Below are positions 1 through 9,033 of a stretch of DNA of 64,000 nt, piece by piece. Position numbers and translations under genes: made by a program. Every line of letters starts with the position of its first letter. Position 1 is the first letter of the stretch. The DNA comes from an uncultured bacterium (GTDB taxonomy: Bacteria; Bacteroidota; Bacteroidia; Bacteroidales; Bacteroidaceae): assembly GCA_905215345.1 (NCBI GenBank), contig CAJMPR010000008.1, positions 1-64,000 of the forward strand. Reading direction: 5' to 3'. The notes below the pieces were generated by a model. That model saw nothing but the letters and a program-made list of their open reading frames with translations. It was not told the DNA's origin and did not search any database.

Positions 1-144
1 TATGTTTTCTTATTTGTTCTTTTGTTCTTATGTCTAAAAATGTTCATCTCTTTCCTCGTTATGAGCAATCATAAAAAAAGTTCATATCAGCATAGGGAGT
101 TTTTAAGAAACGCCTGTCTTTATAAGTGAAAAACCAAATAAATA

Positions 145-654
145 ATGAGAAACGAGGATTTAGACAAGGTACTGAATAAACTGATTGCTTCCACCCGTTC
201 GCCACGAGGACGCTTCACGGCTGAAGAAAGTTGGAAATTACTGCAAAGCAAACTGATTGCCCGTCGCAGCAAACGTAGATTCTGGTTACGCGTAGCAAGT
301 AGCGCCGCAGTAGTATTGCTATGTGTAGCAAGCTGGGCAACCTACCGTGCACTGCAACCGGTAACCGTTCAGCCGAAACCATCAAGAGTGGAAGCACCTG
401 TTACAATGAGGCCTCATCGTCCCGATACCCTCTTTTTCAGCCAACAGCCGTTGCAAGAGATTGTCCGCCAACTCTCCGATGTATATCACATTGAGATTCG
501 GATTGATGATGACAGTTTACGCAATTATCGCATGACAGGTACTTTCAGCACAGATGAGGACTTGACACAAATCCTCAATTTGCTGAAAAATGCGGCAGGT
601 AACTTTACTTATACACAAGACAACAAGACTATTATCATTACTAAACTTAACTAA
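145..654 (+). CDS. Short FecR-like anti-sigma factor
   Basis: This 169-residue protein is predicted to sit in the inner membrane and to hold an ECF sigma factor inactive until the neighbouring TonB receptor signals. It has a basic cytoplasmic N-terminus (about 1-46), one membrane helix (about 47-67) and a periplasmic C-terminal domain (about 95-169) of the STN/DUF4974 type. It is about half the usual length of Bacteroides FecR proteins (around 300-350 residues) because the central FecR domain appears to be missing. The downstream TonB receptor starts 2 nt after its stop, so translation is probably coupled. The cognate sigma gene is not visible and may lie left of the window. The family call is firm from context; the signalling role is inferred. 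Confidence 0.72.
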   Translation: MRNEDLDKVLNKLIASTRSPRGRFTAEESWKLLQSKLIARRSKRRFWLRVASSAAVVLLCVASWATYRALQPVTVQPKPSRVEAPVTMRPHRPDTLFFSQQPLQEIVRQLSDVYHIEIRIDDDSLRNYRMTGTFSTDEDLTQILNLLKNAAGNFTYTQDNKTIIITKLN

Positions 655-656
655 TC

Positions 657-3401
657 ATGAATTATTCCAAACTCTGTTCACACCACCACACCAGAATCTT
701 GCTTCTGGTGTGCGTGGTTCTCTTAAACTCTTCACTACATGCACAGAATAAAGAAGCCCGGCTGAGTCTGAATATCCGTAATGCCACCTTAGAAGTCTTT
801 GTGAAGCAGTTGGAGAATGCTACCGGTTTCACTTTCGTTTATGGAGAGGAAGTGAAACTTACCCGACGCATTTCACTCGAAGTGAAAAAGTTAACTATTA
901 ATGAAATACTGGAATATGCGTTTAAGAACGAGCCTATCCGGTTTGAGATTTCAGGCAAGCATATTTTACTTCATAAACGGCCTATGCCACAGAAAACCGT
1001 TAGCCGTAAGTTCACTATCAGCGGATACGTGACGGACGGGGCGTCTTCCGAGACGCTGATTGGCGCCAATATCCTTGAGAGTCGTCGTTCCACAGGTACT
1101 GCCACCAATCCTTTCGGTTTCTATACACTCACTCTGTCCGAGGGAGAAACTCAGTTGACATTCTCCTATTTGGGCTATGACACACAATATTCTGATTTTG
1201 AGCTGACAAAAGATACGGTACTCAATATTCACTTGGAAAACAATAACCAGTTGGCGGAGGTAGTAGTACTCTCGGACAAACAAGAAGCAGGGATTCAAAG
1301 TACCGCTATGGGAGCACACGAGATTCCTATGGCGCAAATCAAACATACTCCCGCTATACTTGGAGAGGCCGACTTATTGAAAACGATCCAGTTAATGCCG
1401 GGCGTGCAGGCGGGTATGGAAGGCTTTTCAGGCATGTATGTACGTGGTGGAGGACCTGACCAGAATTTAGTGCTGCTGGACGGTATCCCCGTATATAATG
1501 CTGACCACATGTTAGGTATCTTCTCGGTTTTTACTCCCGAAGCCGTAAAGAATGTAACACTTTTCAAAAGTTCCTTTCCGGCCCGGTATGGCGGTCGTCT
1601 TTCTTCCATTGTAGATGTACGCACCAACGACGGAGACATGCATCGTTATCACGGTGCATTCAGTGTAGGTACGCTTACCGACAAGTTACATATAGAAGGT
1701 CCTATCTGGAAAGGACATACCGCTTTCAGCCTTAGCGCACGAGGCACTCACACCGCTTTCCTCAAAAATCTCATCGTTGACAAAGATGATAATTACACCG
1801 ACAAATACAATTATTACTTCTATGACATCAATGCCAAGATAAACCACAAATTTAATGACCGCAGCCGTCTTTTTCTGGGATTCTACAAAGGGAAAGACCA
1901 CTTTCATTATGACAGCGAGGATAATTTCAATCAGAACAACTACAACAACGAAAACTTTTATAAAAGCGACAGCCATCTGAACTGGGGTAACACCATTGTT
2001 TTCGGCCGTTGGAATTATGTTTTCAATAACCGGCTGTTTTGCAATACGACCGTTTCATACAATAACTACCAGATGAGGTTGCGTCAGGACATGGAAGATA
2101 CACACAAATACAACAGCCAACTACAAGACCGGTACTTCTACTCATCCGAATTTCACTCGGGTATCCGCGATTGGAGCGCACGTATGGATTTTGACTATAC
2201 CCCCTCACCCGAATACCACATCAAGTTCGGAGCAGAGTATATCTACCATACGTTCCGCCCGGAAACCACTACTTCGAGGGTGCAGGACATTAGTAACGGA
2301 ACTGCTCAGGAAGATACTGTCTACCAGAATAAAAACAACGGCATATTGCATGGACAAGAACTGTCAATCTATGGCGAAGACAATTTTAACCTGAGTAATC
2401 GTCTTAGCATAAATGCAGGTTTACGCCTTTCAATATTCCATACGCAAGGGAAAAGCTATTTATCCGCACAGCCACGGCTTTCGGCACGATATGATTTCGG
2501 GCAAGGGTTCTCAGCCAAAGCATCCTACTCGTGTATGGCACAATATGTACACATGCTGTCATCCACTCCTTTTTCCATGCCGACAGACCTCTGGGTACCC
2601 ATCACAAAGAACATCAAGCCTATGTATTCAAACCAGTATTCGCTCGGAGGATATTATAGTGGAATATCCGGTTGGGAGTTTTCAATAGAAGGATATTATA
2701 AGCAAATGCGCAATATATTGGAATATCAGGATGGAGTATCTTTCTTCGGCAGTTCCACCAATTGGGAGGAAAAAGTAGAAGTAGGTAAAGGGCGCTCTTT
2801 CGGTCTGGAACTCATGGCTCAGAAAACATTAGGAAAAACTACTGGATGGCTGGCATATACCTTATCAAAAACCGACCACCGCTTCGAAAACGGAACCATC
2901 AGTCAAGGTGAATGGTTTCCTTACAAATACGACCGCCGTCATAACATCAGTCTCTGCCTCAATCATAAGTTCAGTAACCGCATCGATATAGGTGCTTCGT
3001 GGGTGTTCAATACCGGAGGATGCATCACCGTTCCCGAACGGGAAACAGTCATCGTGAAGCCCGACGGCTCTATAGAGGAGACCGGTTTCATCTCCCACCG
3101 CAATAATTACCGCCTGCCCGTCAGTCACCGCCTTAATCTGGGCGTCAACTTCAACAAGAAGACTAAACATGGAATGCGTACCTGGAACATCAGTATTTAC
3201 AACGTCTACAATGCCATGAATCCCAACCTGGTATATAGCCAACAGAAAAATGAATATACCAACTACGACTCATACTTCGGAAATAATTATCAGGGAAATA
3301 ACACACAATCCGTAACAGCCCGACAAACCCAAAAGACCGTCATTAAAAAGATAACGATATTACCTTGTATCCCATCCGTCACCTATACTTATAGATTCTA
3401 A
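657..3401 (+). CDS. TonB-dependent outer-membrane receptor with STN signalling domain
   Basis: This is a 914-residue outer-membrane transducer. A signal peptide ends near residue 29 (SLHAQ). An STN domain (about 35-105) would contact the FecR-like protein. A carboxypeptidase-regulatory-like beta-sandwich (about 118-205) is followed by the plug (about 225-330, with YVRGGGPDQN and a VLLDGIPVYNADH stretch) and a long beta-barrel ending in the aromatic terminus YTYRF. The STN domain separates it from the SusC in this window, which has none. The adjacent DUF4249 lipoprotein is the usual partner of this receptor type. The substrate is unknown. The start was chosen because it gives a clean signal peptide immediately after the FecR-like stop. 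Confidence 0.88.
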   Translation: MNYSKLCSHHHTRILLLVCVVLLNSSLHAQNKEARLSLNIRNATLEVFVKQLENATGFTFVYGEEVKLTRRISLEVKKLTINEILEYAFKNEPIRFEISGKHILLHKRPMPQKTVSRKFTISGYVTDGASSETLIGANILESRRSTGTATNPFGFYTLTLSEGETQLTFSYLGYDTQYSDFELTKDTVLNIHLENNNQLAEVVVLSDKQEAGIQSTAMGAHEIPMAQIKHTPAILGEADLLKTIQLMPGVQAGMEGFSGMYVRGGGPDQNLVLLDGIPVYNADHMLGIFSVFTPEAVKNVTLFKSSFPARYGGRLSSIVDVRTNDGDMHRYHGAFSVGTLTDKLHIEGPIWKGHTAFSLSARGTHTAFLKNLIVDKDDNYTDKYNYYFYDINAKINHKFNDRSRLFLGFYKGKDHFHYDSEDNFNQNNYNNENFYKSDSHLNWGNTIVFGRWNYVFNNRLFCNTTVSYNNYQMRLRQDMEDTHKYNSQLQDRYFYSSEFHSGIRDWSARMDFDYTPSPEYHIKFGAEYIYHTFRPETTTSRVQDISNGTAQEDTVYQNKNNGILHGQELSIYGEDNFNLSNRLSINAGLRLSIFHTQGKSYLSAQPRLSARYDFGQGFSAKASYSCMAQYVHMLSSTPFSMPTDLWVPITKNIKPMYSNQYSLGGYYSGISGWEFSIEGYYKQMRNILEYQDGVSFFGSSTNWEEKVEVGKGRSFGLELMAQKTLGKTTGWLAYTLSKTDHRFENGTISQGEWFPYKYDRRHNISLCLNHKFSNRIDIGASWVFNTGGCITVPERETVIVKPDGSIEETGFISHRNNYRLPVSHRLNLGVNFNKKTKHGMRTWNISIYNVYNAMNPNLVYSQQKNEYTNYDSYFGNNYQGNNTQSVTARQTQKTVIKKITILPCIPSVTYTYRF

Positions 3402-3415
3402 AAAAGGTTCTAAAC

Positions 3416-4549
3416 ATGAAAGCAAAAATGAAATTACACCTTATTATATATATAGCAATCATTGCTATCCTGACAGCTTGTGAAAACGAGATACCTTACC
3501 ATCCCGGACAACAGGAACCGCAACTCATTATGAATACTATGCTCGATGCCGGACAGACCGAGAATTATGTCTATCTGCATCTAAGTGAAGGAAGCACGAT
3601 AGGTCGCGTCAGCGAAGCAACCCTCTCCTTATATGTGAATAACCAGCTTGCAGAGTCACCGAAAGCCATGACACCGGAAGAGATTTACAGCGATTTAAAA
3701 GGTTCTTGGGATCAAGAAAGTTATGAAAGCATTCTCAAGAACATCAAATTCAAGAAATTCCGTCTTACTACCGCTTTGCAGCCCGGTGATAACATCCGCC
3801 TGGAAGCTATGGCAGAAAATGGATTGTATCATGTCAGTGCCGAAGTAATCGTCCCTTATCCGGTGGAAAGCCTGCATGTAGACACCTGTCTTTCTTATTT
3901 ACGGGTATATAACGGACAGGCACTTTATCGGCAATTCAAAATCACCTTGCATGACCGTCCTAACGAGAAGAATTACTATCGGCTTGAAATTCTGAATGAT
4001 ATAAGCTACCGTTGCGAATATCGTGAATATGCCAAAGACGAGAATGGAAACCTTATCGAAGCTGAAAACGGATATGACTGGGCTTATACAATGAAAGATA
4101 CCCTCATCACCGAACACCAGACGGAAATAATCAACCGGGAAGATGTGATACTGACCGACGGACACCCCACCAGTTATGACGATGAGGAAAATGATATGTT
4201 CCCCACCATTAAGAACAAGTATAATATCTTCACGGACAATCGTTTCAGTAATTCTTCCGCCACATTGAAAGTATATACAAACCCTTTCGACGACTTCTTT
4301 ACACCGGATATATATTATAACCGGATACACCGTAATCATACCATCACTGTTCGGATACTCAGCCTCTCCGAAGCCGAATACCGCTATCTGAGAGCCCTGA
4401 ATGCACTGAGCGACGACGATTATGACGAAGCGCTAATGGAACCTGTCAGTTTACCAAGTAACGTAATGGGCGGATTAGGATTTGTAGGAATCTTCTCGGG
4501 AACAGAATATGTAATGAAATTACCGGAGAAAACAAAACCGGGTTATTAA
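3416..4549 (+). CDS. DUF4249 family lipoprotein
   Basis: This 377-residue lipoprotein has an N-terminal hydrophobic stretch and the lipobox ILTAC (Cys near residue 22), so it is probably exposed at the outer membrane. The body matches the DUF4249 family, which in Bacteroidetes is encoded directly after STN-type TonB receptors, as here (14 nt gap). By position it is analogous to SusD, a surface partner for the receptor, but no ligand is known. It contains acidic loops (DDEENDMFPT, SDDDYDEAL) that could bind cations. That last point is inference from composition only. Confidence 0.75.
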   Translation: MKAKMKLHLIIYIAIIAILTACENEIPYHPGQQEPQLIMNTMLDAGQTENYVYLHLSEGSTIGRVSEATLSLYVNNQLAESPKAMTPEEIYSDLKGSWDQESYESILKNIKFKKFRLTTALQPGDNIRLEAMAENGLYHVSAEVIVPYPVESLHVDTCLSYLRVYNGQALYRQFKITLHDRPNEKNYYRLEILNDISYRCEYREYAKDENGNLIEAENGYDWAYTMKDTLITEHQTEIINREDVILTDGHPTSYDDEENDMFPTIKNKYNIFTDNRFSNSSATLKVYTNPFDDFFTPDIYYNRIHRNHTITVRILSLSEAEYRYLRALNALSDDDYDEALMEPVSLPSNVMGGLGFVGIFSGTEYVMKLPEKTKPGY

Positions 4550-4560
4550 ATCTATAATAT

Positions 4561-5307
4561 ATGAAGTATATATTCTATTTATTATCAATCCTTCTTCTTT
4601 GTTCCTGCCGAAGTTCGCGCAGTATGCAAAAAGAAATCAACGGGATGCGTAGTGACCTATTTTATGAATTGACTTCTCTTGAATATTCAGGGGGAATAAA
4701 AGATACGGTTTATCTTGATTTTATTGATTCTTCAAATACGGATTATTATACCACTATCAAAAAGAAGGGAGGCTTTGCCGTCCCTCTTCTCATATTCAAC
4801 TTTGAGAAAAATAGATTTCGTACCCGCCTGGGAGAACACTCTTTGAGCCAGCTATACCGTGAATTCCTCACGGACGCCCTACTGACCGAATGTAACAGCA
4901 GTACTTGTTTCCACCTTACTGACAATAAAGACAATCATGTACCGGCAGACTCTACCTACCGCCTGGAAGTAAAAATCAAACAAAATAAAACAGTCGGAGG
5001 AGTAGTACTGAAAGAGAGCAGTTTTATATGGTTCGGAGGAGATTACGTCTCGCTCCCCAACTGCCGGTACCAACCTGCACAAACCGAACTATCCATTGCC
5101 ATCCGGTTTTCATACCGGGATGACTGTCTTTTAGATAAAACCTATTATACCCAATACAAGCACCCTCGCAAAAGCCGTCAATATGAATATTCTTATGAAG
5201 CGAATCAGGCCTACCTTGATAACATGGCAGAATGTTTATCGCATGCTACCAAGGAAATCGTAGAAGATATCAGCCAGGAGCTTCATATACTGATGTTTAC
5301 CAGATAA
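4561..5307 (+). CDS. Hypothetical lipoprotein, last gene of the TonB/DUF4249 operon
   Basis: I do not recognise this 248-residue family. It starts with a lipoprotein signal (LLLCSC, Cys near residue 16) followed by a basic, serine-rich linker. The rest looks like one soluble alternating alpha/beta domain with no membrane segments and no obvious catalytic motif. It follows the DUF4249 gene after 11 nt in the same direction, so it is probably co-transcribed and works with the receptor system at the envelope. The last part (about 200-240) is helical. Confidence 0.6.
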   Translation: MKYIFYLLSILLLCSCRSSRSMQKEINGMRSDLFYELTSLEYSGGIKDTVYLDFIDSSNTDYYTTIKKKGGFAVPLLIFNFEKNRFRTRLGEHSLSQLYREFLTDALLTECNSSTCFHLTDNKDNHVPADSTYRLEVKIKQNKTVGGVVLKESSFIWFGGDYVSLPNCRYQPAQTELSIAIRFSYRDDCLLDKTYYTQYKHPRKSRQYEYSYEANQAYLDNMAECLSHATKEIVEDISQELHILMFTR

Positions 5308-5613
5308 GCATATATCCTTTTGTTAATAAAACAAGTATAATGATAGCATATTGAACAATTTAAAATCCCGTTTATATTACATTCATATTACAATAAAAGC
5401 ATAATCCTATCTTTTTTACAGGCTAAAATTGATATAAATCAAGAAATGCAGGCATAAAGTATACTTTTCTCTTTATACGTTTTTGTGTTATAAAACATAT
5501 CCCTATATTTGCATAGGTAAAAAGAAAAACTAAACACTTGAAGTGATTTTCAATAGGTATTAGTTTTATTATTAGATTAGTTTTTAGGAATAACAAATTT
5601 AAAAGTAGGTATT
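5308..5613. other. Intergenic region before the small secreted protein gene
   Basis: This AT-rich spacer of 306 bases has no credible coding sequence. It holds the promoter described separately (5482-5511). A perfect 12 bp palindrome, AAAGTATACTTT (5456-5467), lies about 15 nt upstream of the -33 element and could be an operator. The leader between promoter and start codon is about 100 nt and shows no riboswitch I recognise. Confidence 0.5.
5482..5511 (+). promoter_or_regulatory. Bacteroides-type promoter
   Basis: TTTG (5482-5485), an 18 nt spacer and TATATTTG (5504-5511) match the -33 TTTG / -7 TAnnTTTG consensus of the Bacteroides housekeeping sigma factor at the expected spacing. It is the best-matched promoter in the window and drives the small secreted protein gene at 5614. 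Confidence 0.65.
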
Positions 5614-5967
5614 ATGAAACGTTTAGGATTAACATTAGTGGCAGCAGTCTGCCTGACTGCTACAACATTTGCAGCAGGGAACCAACCTACAACTGCAAAA
5701 TGGGAAGGTAACATTAACGTAACTAAGTTGAGTCAATATTTGAAATTGTCTGCTGACCAACATGATGAAGTAATAAACATCTGTGAGTACTTCAACGAAC
5801 AAATGGCACGTGCTACAAATTCAAAGAAAAATCAGGAGCAGTTGCTTCGTAACGCAGTATACGGCAACCTGAAATTGATGAAAAAGACTTTAAGCGAAAA
5901 GCAATATGCTGACTACGCAAAAGTTTTGAATGTTACTTTGCAGAACAAAGGTATCGAAGTGAAGTAA
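5614..5967 (+). CDS. Small secreted helical protein
   Basis: This 117-residue protein has a clear Sec signal peptide (MKRLGLTLVAAVCLTATTFAAG, cleavage near residue 21). The mature domain of about 95 residues is lysine-rich and predicted helical, with the segment LSQYLKLSADQHDEV. No cysteines or enzyme motifs follow the signal. It has its own consensus promoter and a strong terminator, so it is a compact, probably well-expressed monocistronic gene. I recognise it only as a Bacteroides hypothetical family. A periplasmic adaptor or stress role is possible but unsupported. Confidence 0.65.
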   Translation: MKRLGLTLVAAVCLTATTFAAGNQPTTAKWEGNINVTKLSQYLKLSADQHDEVINICEYFNEQMARATNSKKNQEQLLRNAVYGNLKLMKKTLSEKQYADYAKVLNVTLQNKGIEVK

Positions 5968-6011
5968 AACTCAACTTCGATAAATACTGAATCTGTATTT
6001 ATTATCAATAA

Positions 6012-6050
6012 AAAGGAGTGTTGAATATTGATTCAACACTCCTTTCTTTT
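6012..6050 (+). terminator. Rho-independent terminator
   Basis: A perfect 15 bp stem (6012-6026 with 6031-6045) closes a 4 nt loop and is followed by a T-rich tail. It lies 45 nt after the small secreted protein gene. The opposite strand also carries a T-rich tail, so it may serve the leftward LytTR gene too. Confidence 0.85.
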
Positions 6051-6110
6051 GTTATCAACACCATTAGAGTATTGCGATGTTGACTTTCTAAACCAGCTAT
6101 TGGTCTACTT

Positions 6111-6872
6111 TCACAAGCAGAAACGGTCTTGCAATTCCTTTTTGTACTTTTTTGAAACAAGCAATTCTGTCACTTGATCAAAAGGAGGATATAACACACA
6201 CTTATTATCTTTTATCAGCATCAGATAATCAATATTGATAATATAAGATTGATGTATCTGCACAAAACAAGGTGAATATTGGGTGATTTGCTCTGCAGTC
6301 ATACCCCGGCGTAATGTTAATGGCAGCTGGTTATTCAATATTACTTCCCATTGCTTACGGTCTGAGCAATAGCGAAAAAAGCCTATCTCAGCAGGACGTA
6401 AAGCACGCATATCATTAGTCGGAGTGAATACAATAAATGTTTGTCCTGTATTATGAGGAGGAATACAAGTAGGTATCGTTGTTTTTTGCTCCTGTTCCAC
6501 CTGCTTTATAAAGCGGGCAAGTATGTCTTTCAGATCACGTTCATCAAATGGCTTCAGAAGATAATCAAAAGCAGCCTCCCTAATGGCTTCTATCATGTAT
6601 TTATCATAGGCTGTATAAAAAATAACCCGCATATTCCAGGTCACACAGTCACGTATTTCCCGTAACAGTTCCAATCCTGTCATATCGGGCATCTCTACAT
6701 CCAGGAACAATAAGTCGGGTTGCACTTTAGTAATCAGCTTTTTCCCTTGCTTACCGTTACGCGCAGTCCCTTCCAGAGAGAAACGAATATCTTTTTTTAA
6801 CTCGAAACTTATATTTTCAAGAGATACCTCGTCATCATCTACTATAGCAACCTTGTACTTGTCCATATTCAT
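6111..6872 (-). CDS. LytTR-family response regulator
   Basis: This two-component regulator has an N-terminal receiver (about 1-120; the acidic pair IVDDDE and the phospho-acceptor Asp in LLFLDVEMPD) and a C-terminal LytTR DNA-binding domain (about 150-250). I start it at the ATG at 6872 (alternative 6866) because an in-frame ATG at 6911 would add a non-conserved, receiver-unlike extension. It lies downstream of a TPR sensor kinase, separated by about 120 nt, and the two probably form a pair. Target genes are unknown. Confidence 0.85.
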   Translation of the reverse strand: MNMDKYKVAIVDDDEVSLENISFELKKDIRFSLEGTARNGKQGKKLITKVQPDLLFLDVEMPDMTGLELLREIRDCVTWNMRVIFYTAYDKYMIEAIREAAFDYLLKPFDERDLKDILARFIKQVEQEQKTTIPTCIPPHNTGQTFIVFTPTNDMRALRPAEIGFFRYCSDRKQWEVILNNQLPLTLRRGMTAEQITQYSPCFVQIHQSYIINIDYLMLIKDNKCVLYPPFDQVTELLVSKKYKKELQDRFCL

Positions 6873-6992
6873 GTTTTGTTTTGACGAAAGTAACAAAACT
6901 CCTGTTTTCACACAAACAAGAAATAGAAAATCACAAACTATTCATCTATAATCCGCACTATTTGTCTTGAAAACGCAACCAAGCGGTCACTC

Positions 6993-9023
6993 TTAAATTT
7001 TGTAATCGTATTTATCAGGCAGGAGGAAAGTAACTTCACACCCAACTTCACCGGTCTTTAAAGTAACATTATGTATTGCAACATCAATAACTTCTTTGTT
7101 TTTCATATTCAATATCTGAATCGTTTGCATAACCACCTTCATACCTGTACCGGTACCTCTATTCCGACTATCGGGACGATAACCACCCCCATTATCCGTT
7201 ATTTGAATACAAATCACATTCTGTCGGCGATTTACAGTAATCCATAAGTTCCGCTCCCCTTCTTTGTCCCGCAAAGCGTGCTTTATTGCATTCTCTACCG
7301 GAATCTGTATCATCATAGAAGGTAACAACACCTGTTCGGGATGCACATCCTCCGCTATTTCTATTACCGGATGAAAATGAAGTCCTAAGGAACGACGTTC
7401 CAAATCTATATAGGTATTTACAAAATCCAGTTCTTCGGATAAAGTAACGCATAACTGCTCTGCCAATTCAAGGTTACGACGCATCAATTTGACCAAAGAT
7501 GCCAGTTCTCTCTGTTCCTTTTCCTCCCGGTTGACCATTTCCTGATTCAATACATTAAAAATAAAATGGGGTGATAAACGATTACGGATATTCTCCAGAC
7601 GGAGTGTAGAAACAGTCCGGCGATTCTGTACAAGCAGTAAATCACGCTTCTTTTTATTATACAGATAAAGAAAAACAGTAATCAAAAGAGCAACAACAGC
7701 AACAGCCAAAGTTATAAGCCAAGTTTGCCTCAGCACCAACACTTCATTTTCCTGTTTCTGAAATAAGACTTTATGAGCCATCAAAGTAGAGTCTTGTTGA
7801 TAACGCAGGGTTAAATCCGCAGTACGCATCCTTATCCGTTCACTCCGGATAGAATCATCCTGCCGGTTGTTTTCTTTCAGATAATGATATGCCTGCTTAT
7901 AGTCTCCTGTTTCTTCACAAAATCGCTGCAAATATTTATTACGGATATGTACCATGTCCGGATCAATATCCGATGAAGATTTACTATCGCTCAACAAACG
8001 TTGTGCCTTCGCAAAATCCTTACGTTGCAAAGCCAGTTCTATATTTTGGGTATCAATATAATAGAGTGCAGTATTCGAACCCATTTCTTCAAAGAAAGGT
8101 TGACACATACCCAGATATTTAGCGGCGGAATCAGCTTTATTCAACTGTAAAAAGCAATCTGCCAAATTCAGATAGCTCAAATTCAACCCCCAACGCATAT
8201 CAGGATAATTCTTCACCAGAGTTACTATCTTTCTAAAATAATCGATGGCGGTAGTATAATCTCCCCGGAAATAGTAAGAGTTACCCCGGTTATTCAGATA
8301 GAAATGCTTTTCATCGGGCATCATATTTGCATAACTTTTTGCCGCAAGATTATAATAATAATCGCATTGTTCAAAGTCACGCAATGTCATATATCCTTGT
8401 GCCAAACCATAATAAATAGGATATTTCTTATCGGAAGGCATATTCAACGAATCGCATATCAACAAGGCCCTTCTATACCAAAAAACTCCTACATCCAATT
8501 TTCCTAAATGGTTATTGGCATCGGCAAGGTTCATTAAAATATCCGGTATTACATCTGTTCTGGTTCCTTTCAGCCGCAATTTATATGCTTCTCTGAAATA
8601 AACTTCAGCCGAATCAACCGCACCTCTACGGGAAAATATATTCCCTTTCATGTTGAGACATTCTGATTTCAAATCGGCTATTTGCGGAGAAAATGGTTGC
8701 GTTTCAGTAAAGTACTCCAACTGCCGGACCAAAAGCTGCGCCGAGTCAAGGTCAGAAGTGGCCAGGCAAGTCTTTAGAGCAACTGCCAGGTAATTATACT
8801 GTACCAATGAATCCTTTGCCTCTTTCATTTTTTGCAACGCCTGCGTTCTCAGCCACCGGGGAGCGACATTTAAAGAATCAGCATTCGAAGAAAAGAAAGC
8901 TTCAAAGTCATGCATATCAGAAGTATCACTTCTGTCTTCTGCTGATGAACAGGCATTCAGAAGCGTAAATCCTATCCACAAACAAATACAAAGACAGACT
9001 TTTCTTCTCAGATTGCTCCGCAT
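6993..9023 (-). CDS. TPR-repeat sensor histidine kinase (LytS/His_kinase type)
   Basis: This is a 676-residue sensor. The N-terminus is a hydrophobic signal ending in a lipobox-like LLNAC (Cys near 25). A TPR-repeat region follows (about 60-410), then one membrane helix near 433-453. The cytoplasmic kinase has the phospho-accepting His in RLSPHFIFNVLNQE (about 490), and an ATPase domain with the N-box IPVENAIKHAL and G-box DNGGG/GTGTGM. It lacks the classical HisKA dimerisation helix and belongs to the LytS-like group. The periplasmic TPR array presumably binds a protein or peptide. The LytTR regulator downstream is the likely partner. It follows the DUF2027-Smr gene after 10 nt, so co-transcription is possible. 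Confidence 0.87.
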   Translation of the reverse strand: MRSNLRRKVCLCICLWIGFTLLNACSSAEDRSDTSDMHDFEAFFSSNADSLNVAPRWLRTQALQKMKEAKDSLVQYNYLAVALKTCLATSDLDSAQLLVRQLEYFTETQPFSPQIADLKSECLNMKGNIFSRRGAVDSAEVYFREAYKLRLKGTRTDVIPDILMNLADANNHLGKLDVGVFWYRRALLICDSLNMPSDKKYPIYYGLAQGYMTLRDFEQCDYYYNLAAKSYANMMPDEKHFYLNNRGNSYYFRGDYTTAIDYFRKIVTLVKNYPDMRWGLNLSYLNLADCFLQLNKADSAAKYLGMCQPFFEEMGSNTALYYIDTQNIELALQRKDFAKAQRLLSDSKSSSDIDPDMVHIRNKYLQRFCEETGDYKQAYHYLKENNRQDDSIRSERIRMRTADLTLRYQQDSTLMAHKVLFQKQENEVLVLRQTWLITLAVAVVALLITVFLYLYNKKKRDLLLVQNRRTVSTLRLENIRNRLSPHFIFNVLNQEMVNREEKEQRELASLVKLMRRNLELAEQLCVTLSEELDFVNTYIDLERRSLGLHFHPVIEIAEDVHPEQVLLPSMMIQIPVENAIKHALRDKEGERNLWITVNRRQNVICIQITDNGGGYRPDSRNRGTGTGMKVVMQTIQILNMKNKEVIDVAIHNVTLKTGEVGCEVTFLLPDKYDYKI

Positions 9024-9033
9024 AATATAGACC

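Noticed and set aside
1..129. Frame open from the left edge to a stop at 127-129, which could be the end of an upstream sigma factor gene.
   Set aside because: The translation is rich in Phe/Leu/Ser with no sigma region 4 pattern; the sequence looks intergenic.
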